From the NCBI GenBank assembly GCA_030998015.1, contig JARWMV010000240.1:992001-1056000 (forward strand): a DNA stretch of 64,000 nt, in the 5' to 3' direction. The position numbers and the translations under genes are program-made. Below the pieces are notes generated by a model. That model was given only the letters and a program-made list of their open reading frames with translations, did no database searches and was not told the DNA's origin. Source of the stretch: Ceratorhiza oryzae-sativae. Its lineage: Eukaryota > Basidiomycota > Agaricomycetes > Cantharellales > Ceratobasidiaceae. This document shows, in pieces, positions 33,814 through 46,462 of this stretch (within the stretch, counting starts at the first letter, position 1; each line of letters begins with the position of its first letter).

Positions 33814-36800
33814 TCACGTACTAAGCCGGTCTGAGCCTTCCATCAACGCTCGCATAATGCTCCTATTCTCTTCGCGCGAAACCGTCGAATACCATGTGCC
33901 ACCATTCACGGATCGCTTCAAGTCGCGCCAGCCCTCAAGAATCGGCACTGTTGGAGCATGGAAATGGGTTTCCAGCCATTGCATGCGCGAATCGCGTTCC
34001 CCGGGAGACCAACGCGCCATATATTCCCTCGTAGTTTTGGACCGTAGTTCAATGGCATCTTCGTAACCCTGATCACAAACCTGAAGGAGCGCGGACCTCT
34101 TTGCAGTATTCATTTCGCCATCTTCGATAGAACTGCGGCATCGTTGGGCGACCTGCTCGAAACGCGTCTGCATGATTACCACTTGGCATTTAGCAGCTTT
34201 GTTCCAGGATTCCGAAACCTCCGCAAAGTTGAGCGCAAGCTGCGAATCATGTACTGCTCGCTCAAGGAAGAATTCGGCCAGTTTGGTCCACGGGATGCAG
34301 TTTTTGGCTGAAGAGTCGCGAGCGCGGATCGTCTTGCTGGCTTGCTCGGCCGTTTCCGCCAACAACAGCAAGATGCGAATAGTAATCCAGAATGCTTCAA
34401 TCACAAATCGCAAGCTGGCTCGGGGAGGAGGTTGTCCGATGCGCATTCGAGCGATCCGAAGCGCTGCCTGTTCAGTATCACGCGGAGCCCGCTCCGGATG
34501 CGAGACAAAATAGTCCATCTCTTCCTTGAACAGAGTAGCCAGTGACGCTTCGTACGTTTGCGCATTAGGGTCGCGGCGCGTTGAGACCTGTCGAGCCTGT
34601 CCGTATGCCGTCAGCACATGTTTCACGGCTCCCCGCCAAGCCTTGGCGTAGGTGGCTGGCAGCGCGTGATACTCCGTCAAGTTGTCGAGCGCAGGCAGGG
34701 GGGTAGGGAAGTCGGGTTGCTGTCTAAGCAAGATGTCAAGTTGATCCTTCGCCTTGGTTCTTAATTCTGGAGTAGCCGGGGTGTAGGCCTCGCAGCTAGT
34801 AGCGGCAGAAGCAATCAATGTCTCTAAATCACTGGATGCCTTTTCAAGCGCCTTTTCTGCCAGAGAAAGCGATTTGGACATTTTCGCCGAAATGTTGTGT
34901 TGCATGATAGCCAAGTTGGAGCTCTTGCAGATTCGACCATACCGAAGAGCCGTAATATCTCCTCGACATGTTGGGCATACGGGTCGGTTCCGACTTTCAC
35001 CATGCGTTTCAGGGGTGATTGCCTGCGTCCATTTCCCAGTAGAGGGATCGCGAGAATAGAAATCGCCGAGATGCGTTAAACCATCGAGAGTTTCGACCGT
35101 AAAAAGGTGTCCACAGGAGAGGGTGATGGTCATAGCCTCGAGCGAATCGTCTTCATCCAAATCGCGGAGAGTAGTTTGCATAATAAGATCCACCACAGCA
35201 TCGAGTGTATCTTCGCGAGCGCACTTGCGGCATGTTTGTGTGACACATGGTTCCCCGCATACTGATGTGGTTGAGATGTCAAATAGTCTGATTTGTTTCA
35301 AATCGTACATACCTGATGGACAAGGGTGACCGCACGGAAGCATATTAGTGCATTTCATGTCGCATGGGAGTCGTGTACATGGCTGGGGGGGGGTCATCTT
35401 AATAGCGAGACCAGTGAACAAACTCGTTAACTTACCATGCCACATGTTGCTGGGCACTGCGCATGGGTACACTTCCATGAGCACTTCTGGATACACGGGT
35501 TACATGGAATAGAGCAGGACTTCGTGCAAGTTCGGTGAGGGCAAGTTTGCCGGCATTTTTGGTTGCAGGCGCCCGAGCATTGATGGCCTGGCTCGCAATG
35601 GTCCTTACAGTCGTGACCGCAGAAAAGGCGTCGCCCACACGGATGGGGCACATGATTAACCCTTAGAGTTTCGCCAGCCTCGCCTTCTGGCCGTGCATTC
35701 AAATTTTGACAATCGCCACAGGGAGCAGCACAACGCCGGGAGCAGCAAGCATAACCACTCCCACAGGCCTCCTTGCAGACGAAATTGGCGGGATCCTGAT
35801 GGCAAGGCATTTTGGCGTGGTGTTCGCATGTGGGGAGCTTCTTTTTGACCACCTGAGTGCACTTGATCTTGTCGGGAAGTTGCGACAAATAACTATGGGG
35901 GGTATTTCAGTCATGTGTGCCGTCAAAAGCTAAAACCAATAAGTGCGAACCAGGGAGCAGATGGGTGAATATGACCGCAAGGTAGAAGTATGTGCCGAAC
36001 AGGAAAGCGACATTCAGCACATCCTTTGGCGCATTCGAAGCACTTCCGGTCACAGGGATGCGAGAGGGGGCATAACTTGAGACAACGTTCTTGACACTTG
36101 GTTGTCACGTGGCCGGGATCATCAGCATGGCACTGTATTAGAAAATGTTGGCGAAATTTGAAAGGCAAATACAGTGTGTATGCACTACCTTATAGGGGCA
36201 ACGATGACCACAACTAAGCGTAGTGTCACAAGGTCGGAGACATCCTCCTAGATTTAATTTCAGTGAAGGAGTAGAGCTTCTGTTTCATGGCCTACCATCT
36301 GGTGATATTACGGGGATCACTCCAGGCTTGTCCACCCATTGGACATAATCAGGATGTTGGCTACATGAAATCGGCAAGGCGGAGCCAATAGAACCGCTTG
36401 AATGTAATTCCTGAAGGACGGTGGCCCACATCGAGCTTCCATGTGCCAACTCGGGAGCGTTGCCGAACACATATAGACCATGCTTCGCTCGCGAGAGTCC
36501 GACATTGGTTCGATTATCGGACTGGCGGCAAGTGTTATGTAATAAAGGCATGATGATCGCTTGAATGGCTTACCTTTAGGAATCCAATATGAGATCGTGC
36601 ACCAGGAACATGCTGCAAGCTCGAGATGTTTCCATCAAACTTGGTCCCGTTGTTTCGAACTAAGCTCAAAATGATGACATTACCCTCCTCTCCTTGAAAG
36701 TTGTCAAGTGTCCTAGATCGGTAGTTTCAAACAAGGGCTATAGATGGATGTCATCAAAAACGTACCGAATAAGAACGCGGCTGGATGCTTGGACCTGTTG

Positions 36801-39800
36801 CACAACAGTTGCTTCCTCCTCTTCTATGCCATGCTGATCCAACAACTCGGAGTCCCGCTCATCGATCACTGTGGTTACAACATTCTGTAATCGTTTCCGA
36901 ATTTTGGGGATTTGGCCTAGATATGCAGCGAGGATTACTATATCTCTCTGAGAGTTGTAACACCCCTGCCTGGATGGATGTGAGTGAGTCGATATTAATG
37001 ACGAAAACATGCATACTTCAGTAGATGCAATACTAAGTCATGGATCATATCGAGCTATCGGTGACCCACTAGTGAGTATTTGCTTGTGCTTAATACGTAT
37101 ACGACAAACCTCGTATGCGTTATGTTTCGACACAGCATCTTCGCCTCCACCAGCCTCCCGATTCGAATGACTGACAAAAAAGACGTTCTTGTGCACCCCG
37201 CGAACCTTGGGGTATGTTAAGACAAGCGGATGATCCTCCAATTTCGGGTAGAGCGTATTTCTATAACACAACATCGATATCAGCCTCGACCAGAAGGATT
37301 GCCACTCAACGAAACTAACCGAATCAACGAGGAGATGTCTGGTCGCATCCGACGTTGCACATCCAGCCTAGACATCGGAAACCCAGATTTAGATAACCTT
37401 TCCATGAGACTAAGGTCAAAGCGATAAATTGGACCAGTTGTACGATTATCTACGGACAGCTCTGCGGAGAGTTTTTGAGGTCGTAAATTTCGTGCGTCAA
37501 ACCAGAATTTGGGAACACCCACTATAGTTGTTGATGTTAGGTCGAAGTTGTAGCGGGTCTCCGATCATAACGACCTGTTCGACGGACGGGACAAGGCTTG
37601 CTAAGATATGAGACTCAAGCACCTGCCCTGCCTCCTCCACGATCATGACCTTTGGTTGCATCCCCTAAGAATATGTCAAAAATCACAAGTTTTTGTTTTA
37701 TCCATTGAAATTACTTACGGAGAGTAGGGAAACGACTTTAGCCGCGCCTGTGAAGCAAATTAAGTTGTGAATTGAATCCCCACCCTGCATTGGAGGCGAC
37801 TCTACCTGTAGTGGTACAGCCAACTATATGCGCCTGTCTCAGAATCGTGACGCGGTTCTGAATTAGTTTAACACAACCGTAAACTCCACGGCATTGCTAA
37901 AACCAAGACTCAATGCATACCTGGTCCTGGATTTCTTGAAACTTGCGAAGGGCTTCTGTATGCGTTCGCCTCAAGCTTTCAAAGTCGTCAACCTGACTTT
38001 GGCGGATCGATTCGCTGGCCGTCATGTACCAGGTATCATATAAGCTCGCTCGTTCCGAGATAGACATCTTCCAGACACGAGGGTCGGATAACAAGGCTTC
38101 GATCGGTCTGTTGGCTTGAGGTATTTCTGGCACCGCTTCGATTCCATGTTGGTGCATGAAATCTTGCACAAAGTCGTAATGCTGTTGTTGAATGTCAATA
38201 ATATCGTCTGTCCTCTCTATTAGCATCGCTCGATTGATAGAAGCGAAATGCTCACTATTCGACGGACGCTCCCATGCTTGATCTTCGGAAAGAATATTAT
38301 ACGGGTTAAAACTTGGCACGGTTGAATGGGAGGGTCCTGATGTCGGTTGATGGTTGGGCAAGGTTGGTGGTTGTAGGAATGCGATATCTCGCCCAGTTAG
38401 CCAGAAATTAAGAACGGATAAATCGCCCTGTGTCTCGCCGACTGTCTGCCATTCATGTTGACTCTCCGCAGATTGAACAATCAAGGACCAAATCCAAGAG
38501 GGTGGAGATGAGAAGAGTTCGTCATAATGGAATGGATAATCAGCCAATAAGCATTGTTCGAGATGGTCTTGAGGGACTTCCTTGGTTGCTAGTTTCTTCA
38601 TCAATGTTACCATCTCCGTCTCTGTGCTCTTCATCTCGCGATATGCGGAGTTGATTGTACGATCCATCTTCGACTTCGCTTGGAGTTTCTCAGCGTTTTC
38701 CAGCGAAAATTCCATAATACGATCATCCGCTGCTTGCCTTGAACCGAGGCGAATGATGTTTTTGGTTATATCTGCGTCGAGGACCCCCTTGAGCATGTGA
38801 TCAAGGGCATGGTTCGTAAATGCGACCAGCAAGATCGGCTTGACATTGTTTTTGATCAAAACACGAATGATTTCAAGACCAGTATAACTCTGGGAGATAG
38901 ACAAGTTCAGGGTATGCTTATTTTTCGGTCAAGGATTTACTTGCCTTTCCAGTTCCTGGGGGGCTTTAGTGCCGAAATAAGATGTGAGAGCGATAAAAAA
39001 AAAGTACGAAAAAACGAAACATACCCTTGGATTAGACACATCTCACGGGTTAAGCAATCGATGACAGCATCTGCCTGGCTGGGGTCAAGGCGGCTTGTGC
39101 GAAGTTCTGCCTTAGCTCGCATTATGGATTCGGGACCAGATGTCGATAACGCAAGCGAATTAACACCAGCTTCCTCAGGGAACAGATCTTTAAGCTCGAA
39201 AGCAAATCGAGGGGTTAAGGAATAGCTTGGAGGTGCTACCGAAATCGCCTTGAGGTCTTCGGAGTTTTGATGACAGAGATACCTTGAAAACGGGAGCCTC
39301 TCGGGGCTCATTTTTAGTGCTTCAAGGAATGGGCGAATGCCCTCGAAAAACACGGGCGCTTCGATAAGAACCAGCGTTCCGAACGATTCGAGACGATTCT
39401 GGAGGGCTCGCACGATCCGAATTTCTGCAGCGGTGTCGAAAAATGAGATGCGAAAAGCGACCCGATCCTCGCTCTTCCGGCTGGACTCTACAAGATCCCG
39501 AGGTGAACTTGCGATAGTTCCTACGTAAATGTCCAAACGATCCAAGGGGTCCTTCCAAATCAGTGCGACCAAACCGCCCTGCATCAGCCGTTTCTTCGTG
39601 ACTTGCTCCCAATATGCAACTCGAGCGGTGGCTTGTTTACTCCGAGCTTTTCCAGGCGGCGCATCGACAACAATCCCGACAGAAGTTCCACGGTTGTTCA
39701 AGGTTAGAGGCTCGAAGCCAATGTTCGTGAATACGCTAAAAATCACCGACTCCTGAATGTTGGCAGGCGCTGCATATCGACCTCCTTTTGCCTTGATTAT

Positions 39801-41521
39801 CTTAGAAAGGAGAGTCTCTGATGTCGGGGGTTTTCGGAGATCAGAAACGACGAGCTGAATAGCCATTCTAATGGGTGCTCTAAAGGTGCCGACAGTTCAG
39901 CATCGCAGTCGGACACAATACATACAGAACTTACATCAGCTCCTCACGCAGCAATCTAAATTGTATATCAAGCAAACGTTCAACGCTCTCAGCAGGCTGA
40001 AAATGAGGGGCCCCGGGGAAATTTGGAGGGAGATACGGGTCCTCCTCGCACATTAGCTCTTGATGTGTTGGGGCAATACGAATATCCTCAATAGAAACGT
40101 GATCGTTGTCGTGTCGCGGACCTCGATCACGAAGTTCAGGGCCATCGTGTTCAGAGATGCGTTGAAGGTTTGCTATTAGCGCTTCCGAGCTAACTAGGGT
40201 AGTGTGGGTGACTTTTCTCGAAGGTTTAGCTAGTCGTGTGAGCCCACGCTCAACGATGCTGACAATTTGGGATTTGTTGTGATCGAGATTTTTGAGTATA
40301 AAGGACCTTAGCTCGTCGTCATATGATGCACATTCGTCGTCAAAACTCGAAGGCGGAGTCAGCGCATGTGACCAGTCTTCAAACCAGCCTGCAGCTTGTC
40401 GAACTACTGGCAAACTTCGGGGTTTGCGACCGTGGCATTCTTGAATCGAGTGAGGTACCTACATGATATTTACGGCAAAAGCTGAGCTCTAAATTTTCAA
40501 TAATAAACCTGAATGACTCACTCAAACAAGACGGTAAACAGTGTTTTAAACACATGCATGCCACTCAACGGCCTCTGCCGGGCTCTCTAAAGGAACGACA
40601 CTTTATCAACCGGTCCATATTGGATTGAATTGTTCGGTTGAATATATCGAAATTTGTATGAACCAGTCCGTATAGCATACTAAATAATCCCCGAAATTGA
40701 TGAGCAAAATATCCATATCCGAAACAAAAATTGGATATACTTGACATCGTTATGCATGGTGCTCTTAATAACCCACTCCGAAGATAGATACTGAGATAAA
40801 CCGAGTGGTCAGAAGGAAAAATCAACCACTGGTCCATCAATCACATACAGTCAGGAGGGGCACGTAACCACGTTGGAATGACCAGGCTTCAGTGTATCCA
40901 TCGGGGAATCTAATTACATCTCCTAACCGCAGAATTCCGTTTCCCTTGCAGGCAGTCAGAATTATAAAGTCAATCACATGCCTATCGAATATACTTTTGT
41001 GAGTTTATGCATGTGTTCCTACATCTGGACTCAGCACTGGACCTCATACGACTAACCAAAACTCACATAGCCGTCCTCCTCGACCTGAATCAAACACATC
41101 ATTTATCTGCCTTTCTACCATAATATTATAACTTACCCAGCTCGGATTTTCAGTGTTTGCATTGCAAACGAGGTCCAAGAAAGAGTATACTTGGCTAGCA
41201 GTCTGAAACCGAAAACTATCCTCCAAGAACCGCTTCAAGAAATGATGTGTTTGCCCAGGGGTTCCGTTCGTGCCAACTCCTGAGGAGAATTTATCATTCT
41301 GAAGAGCTGGGAAACTACCAAGCCCTGCCGCCTCGAAGTGAGACTTGAGAGTCATAGATGCTCCTAAAACCGCTTGCGTGTCTGGGTTTATCGTATGATT
41401 GAATTTACAGGTTTCACGAGAGCAATTCCCTGTAGTCCAGAAGGATCTACAGACACCACGAGGGACATTGGCTGATCGGGGTGGTAAGGGAAAACGAATT
41501 AGCTTGAGAACTTGTGCTCAT
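33814..41521 (-). CDS. CCCH / SF1 helicase / NFX1-finger / RING protein (ZNFX1-Hrr1 type)
   Basis: A large multi-exon gene. The N-terminus (41,521 to about 41,380) carries a CCCH finger (VCRSFWTTGNC then TCKFNH). Conserved helical exons follow down to 39,930. The SF1 helicase has Walker A PPGTGKSYTG (micro-exon 38,945-38,963 plus the next exon), motif II VMIVEEAGQ (about 37,640), QLRP, RRMRPDIS, DNFQGEEGN and VGLSRAKHGLY (about 36,490). NFX1-type Cys-rich fingers run from 36,230 to 35,220, then a RING-like CGHLF...PVCPTCRG at about 35,110-34,950, and a helical C-terminus ends at 33,814. This is the architecture of animal ZNFX1 and fission yeast Hrr1, which acts with RNA-dependent RNA polymerase in RNAi heterochromatin; that role here is inferred. 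One base appears missing near 40,412, and the start exon frame is uncertain. Confidence 0.87.
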
Positions 41522-42686
41522 ACCTTGAGCATAAGAAATGGCGATCTGCTAGCGTGCCCGTCGAGCGGAACTGTTAGTTCTGCGAAGGAACAGTATATCT
41601 GAAACCTACGTTGCTCGAAGTAGCATTTGGGTTTGTGTTGGGCACTAAGTGTTTACACGTCCATGAGCCGTCATATCACGCGCTGCTGCGACCACGGACT
41701 GGACTCACAGGTTGTAGATGTGGATGCTGCCTTCGGGGGGTCGGTGTGCGAAAACTTACAATTACTACCCTGACGACATCCGCCAGGTGAGCTATAGAAG
41801 CGACAAAATGGCTTTGACACCATTTTTCGAACTGGCAGCCGTAGTAAGAGAGTGGCTCTAGGGTGCTAGCCACTAGACCTTATATCCGACGGTTTGATTC
41901 CGAGGGATCAACACGAGGTGTAGCCACTCCGGTTCGGGTAATTGTACAATGGCTGGGGTTGCCGCCGGCATATAACGAGAATTTCGTTCAGCTGATCGGT
42001 GTGAGGGAACCTCGGGGGGCTATCTATGGAGTGAGAACCGAAAAGTTCTGTTTTCTCGGATTCGCTGCGAGATCTACAAGTATGCAGGCCGGTCCTGCTC
42101 ACGGGTCAGAAGGAATATGGAAACCTCCGATTCTAGAGGTAAAGGCTGTGAATGCGTCGCTTAGCGTAATCTTGGAAATACTCATAGAATGGACTTCGCT
42201 CGAAGGGCAACAAGCGGTGATGTTTCCTCCTTCGGCTAAAAATATGCGATTACCCTCTAACGGGGAAATCGTGGCACAGCTAGGCAGCTATCCAAACATA
42301 TCGAACCGAGCATATCATTTACATTTCTGTATCGCTTGCATGTATAGTTTATCTCATGAGTTCTATAAGAGGACTCTAGTGCTGCTACAGCCACGGCTTC
42401 ACTCGCTTTATTTTGTTCGGAACAAGCTGCTTTAGGTAGTCTAAAGGAGCCCGGGCAGCAACGGGTTGAGATATGACCATCGCTGAGTGCAATACAAGAT
42501 TCAGGGTAATATTCGACGTATGGCACCATCCATCGAAACTCAACCCCCACACGTCTCGCCCAGAGTCCTCAACCACGCAACGATATAATACTCGTCACAC
42601 ATTGGTCCCCGAGTTCATAAAAATCGTCTGTTGGATTTCTTTACCAACCTCTTGAGCATAACACACAAGAATCACGCCAGCTAGAA
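41522..42686. other. Intergenic region, no supported gene
   Basis: Upstream of the helicase gene and downstream of DUF6535 copy C. A 190-codon plus-strand ORF (41,863-42,435) has no motif, no splice support and poor composition, so I do not call it. Nothing else is recognised. Confidence 0.5.
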
Positions 42687-45600
42687 TTAAATAGCCTGAC
42701 CCGTTGTGCTATCCTCTTGATCATCTAGAGGATTGTCAACCATATTGTCAAGTTCAGCGGCCAGCTCGGGCAGCCGCTGTTCCTTCATTGTCACCAGTTG
42801 AGCCAATAAGTGTTCGGTGGTCGGCGCACTATTCCGCCGGTTCCGGATGACGCAGAGCCCGATGCCGTCGAATTCGAACGAGTATGCTGGGCCTGGAGTC
42901 CGGCAATCACTTCATCAAGTGCACCATGTTCGAGTATAGTTCGTGCGACGTTAGGTTCGATTCGATTCAGGACCGCCAACATATTTCGACCAAATGTATG
43001 TAAATGCCGATGGTTTTGCCGGTCGACCATCTTGATTGTATGCCGTGCAACAAGGGAGATGGCATCCAAGAACCCGGGGGTGGCGATGGCACTGATGATG
43101 GCCAGATTGTTCCGTGCATTCTGTCCGATGATGACGGCGACGTGGGTAATTTGTAATATTGAGTTGACATGTTCTCAATGGATTCATCCTGGGTGAGCCG
43201 ATAGCGACAAGGGATGAAAATCCTTGTCGGAGTGGGTAAAAATCCGCAGGTAATCGGGCCCATTATGTGTATCCCGCACTCGATCCGCCACGTATTTCAG
43301 AGCAACCTTTGTAATTTGTTCATTGCCGGGCAAGTCTCGAAGAACCCGCAAGAGGTGAGGGACATGTTGCGATGCAATGTGTCTCCTTGGAGGATACTGT
43401 TTTCCACCAATTTCGAAGGTCAATATATTGACTATATGCATCTTGGCTGTCGAACTCGGCATTGCATGGCCATCTGTAGAGCCGTTGCTCGCGAGCTCCA
43501 GTATCGGAATCAAATCGCGGGAAGCACTAGCACGTAGTGCCAAATAGGCGCTATACGGTGTCGTAGTCACGATCCGGTTCAATTCGGAAAGCACAGCTTC
43601 TGCAAGATTCATGGCACCCGCCCGTAAAAGATGTGGCCCAAGTGCCCTAATGATAAGAAGAAGTTGTGTGGTGATTGCGCCTTCCAAGCGGGTAGTCTTG
43701 GTTAGGATCGACATCGGGCCAGTTGTCCAAGTCTAGGGTTGCGAGATCCACTCAAGGCATTAGGGTCAGGTCCCGATTTGGGGACTTTGATTGCTATCCA
43801 GCGTTTGAGAATAATTGGAGCCAATGCAGCAAGCGCTCGCGCCCCTGCCATCCTCACGTGCCACGCAGTGTATTTCGGACTCGACAACCCAGCCCCGATG
43901 CGAACTTCCTTTGGATTGATCGATCCAAGAAGGCGAACCACGGCTCCTAGAGGGCCCCGTGCTAGGTCTGTTGGCCGGAGGTAATGTTCAAAACTGAACA
44001 CCGGGATGATGAAATTGGGTTGGCTTTCAGTTTTCTTCGATTCCGGAGACAGCCTTGGACGATAGGATGGACTGAGGAAAGCGTTATCAGAGTTAAGCCC
44101 AGATTTATCGGGTGGTGTGGCATGTTCGAGTGACATTTCGGGGTTGAGTGCGACACATTGTGCACTTGTGCGCATTGCATCGAGCAGATATGCTAGCGGA
44201 AATGGGCTAATCGGGGTCCGGCCATCTGTATGATAACGCAACTGCACAGCGGCCCGAACGAGTGAGCGGGCGTATGTCAAGCGAAGGGATGGTAGCGAGT
44301 TTCTGCCTGAGGATGGTGATGCGCTAGTAGTCCTCGCCTCTGCGGCAGCGGCCTCTTCCATAGTCCAAGTCTTGGACTTCCCGGGGGACTTGGATTCGGG
44401 CTAGAGTTACGCTTGTGCGAGTCGGCCACCAGGGAAACAAGTTGTAATTCCGTGCCCGTAAGGCAGCAAAGGTGTCAGCGCTGAATGGGGGATGGTCGTC
44501 GCGCCATGCACTATCCAGAACCTCAAGAGCCAGTTCGGCACGTTGTCGGGTGGGAGGAAGCGGGGTGTGGTCGGACAATGATGGAAACGTGAGTGAGTCG
44601 AGTCGAGGCCGCGTGTGTTTTTCGAACCACGACGGTTCGTCCTCTCCTTTGGCGGCTCCATCTCCCAACCCCAGAAACGTCACAAGCTCGGCCAAAGCCC
44701 GAGAGTAGCGGGCCGCGTTGGCACCACGAGACGCAGCCAGCTCACGCCCTTCACGTAGGATAGTTCCCAACCGTGTCAAGAGAGTCGGAAAAACACGATC
44801 GAGGGCTCGATACCAGCGCTGAACATCCTGTTCCGAGTCTGGCTCGCTCTCGTGTGTATTTTTTGGAATATGAACACCTGCCAGCGCTTGATATGCGCAG
44901 TCGACCGTAACAGGATCGCGAGCGTTTTCAGCCAACCATGACACAGCTCGCATATCCTCCAGCGTGGTTTTAGTGTAACGATCTTGGGAAGTCTGTAGAT
45001 GAACTGGTTGGAGGGACTGATTGATCCGTAGCAACGATCCCAATCGGGCGCCGCCAAATTGTCGAACATACCCAGAGATCTCGGTAACGAATGGACAAAA
45101 TGGAAAAATGGCAGCCAAGATAGTGGTAGCGAAATAAAAGAGCAAAGTCAACGCAACGATCGCTCCAGTCACCGCAGCTACTACGGTCTCCAGGGTCCAC
45201 AAATAAACAACCAAGCCTATGGCGAATAGAAGGAGAGCGAGGTGCAGTAAGGTTGGCAAAAGCGCTATGATATGTAGTGCCCACCAACTGTCGAGCCCAT
45301 CCAGCCGTGCCTGTCGAATAAGTGCATGGGAGTGGGCGGGTCTCGGTCGCGAAGCTGTATATGCGGTGAGCCATTCTTTGGACAACATCGCGACAAGAGC
45401 GGCAGCAAGAGATAGGGCAAGTGCAGCAAACCAGAGTCCGTTAATCCATAGTGCAGAAGTGGCCGGAGTGAAAGGGGGGATTTCGATGGGAGACGCGTTG
45501 TTGGCAGCCTGGTTTTGGGCAATCGCGAGCAAAAGGGTGACCGAAGTGTCAGCAGGGTCTTGTTGAAGTAAGTTCTTGGACTCTACAAGAAAGGTTGTTA

Positions 45601-46250
45601 CAATAGCCGAAAATAGGGCGGCCTGGAGCGAGAAGAGGGTTATTTCCAAAATGGCTTTGGATCTTTACACGCTCACAAAGAGTAGTAAAACATCCAAGCT
45701 GGCATTTCTGCCCTCGACCAATTCTCGATCGTACTCCTCTGCCTCATCTAAATATATTTTCCAGACAGTAGCATCGTGCGCAAGCTCCGAGCCAGGCGCG
45801 TCCTTGGATAGTTTGTCTTTGAATTCTTCTCCCGACTTGAACTTTTCGGGTAGTGACTGGGTGGGTGGACCCCAATATACCTCGCTAGGCCTTGAAAGAG
45901 GAGCAAATGTATCTATACGTCGTGGTTCTGTGTGCTTATATGATATGTTAGAGCCATGATTGCGGGTTTGGGCATGGCCATACCTCCTGGTCTGCAAAAC
46001 GGAGATCTCCACCCGAGCGCTCGACGGGGTCATTCGACCAGCGCTCTGCAAATTTGAGGTTGCTTAGCCTCACCACTTTTGACTGGTCGGGATATGTTTA
46101 ATATAGAACACCAGCTACGCGATTAGAGGAAACTCACCATGTTGACATGATCGAGATGTGGTGGTCGGCGTTGAGAGCAGTCTTCTGGCTCAGGGTTATT
46201 ACCAATCGAAAGCTCATCCTGGTCTAGCCACCTGATAAGCGCTGGTTTGT
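42687..46250 (-). CDS. DUF6535-type membrane protein, copy C (5' end unresolved)
   Basis: The most diverged of the three copies. Clear parts: an exon ending at 45,677 with ATVWKIYLDEAEEYDRELVEG...LLLF; a 54-nt intron (45,623-45,676); then 44,360-45,622 with WINGLWF...AMLSKEWL and three more hydrophobic helices. Helical tail segments follow in different frames (43,702-44,361, 43,184-43,714, 42,810-43,150), and an end reading NPLDDQEDSTTGQAI stops at 42,687. Upstream, phase-keeping splice sites suggest two more exons (about 46,250-46,140 and 46,060-46,000), but no start codon is certain. Frame changes near 44,380, 43,710, 43,170 and 42,835 could be short introns, errors or decay. It lies 200 bp downstream of the unrecognised membrane protein gene in the same orientation. 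Confidence 0.68.
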
Positions 46251-46462
46251 CCTGACGGAGTAGTCAATGCCTATGAGCGGCTTGGACAAGAAATCGAGAA
46301 ATTTCAGAATTGCACGGAAGTTTTGTGTAAAGGACATAAGCAATGAGCCCTAGCACGACTTTTCCACGTTCGATCAACAGGCTGGTCACAGAAAACCAAT
46401 ATTCGCTCTGAATAGTATAGAATATGGATGTGGCTGGTTCAGGTTTACAAATATACAGAAGT

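Noticed and set aside
41840..41910. tRNA-like stretch with GGTTTGATTCC (41,891-41,901) resembling a B box
   Set aside because: The T-arm stem does not pair beyond three bases, no matching A box or acceptor stem is found, and no cloverleaf can be folded.
41863..42435. 190-codon plus-strand ORF
   Set aside because: No motif, signal or splice support; it lies in the gap between two minus-strand genes and looks like a chance open frame.
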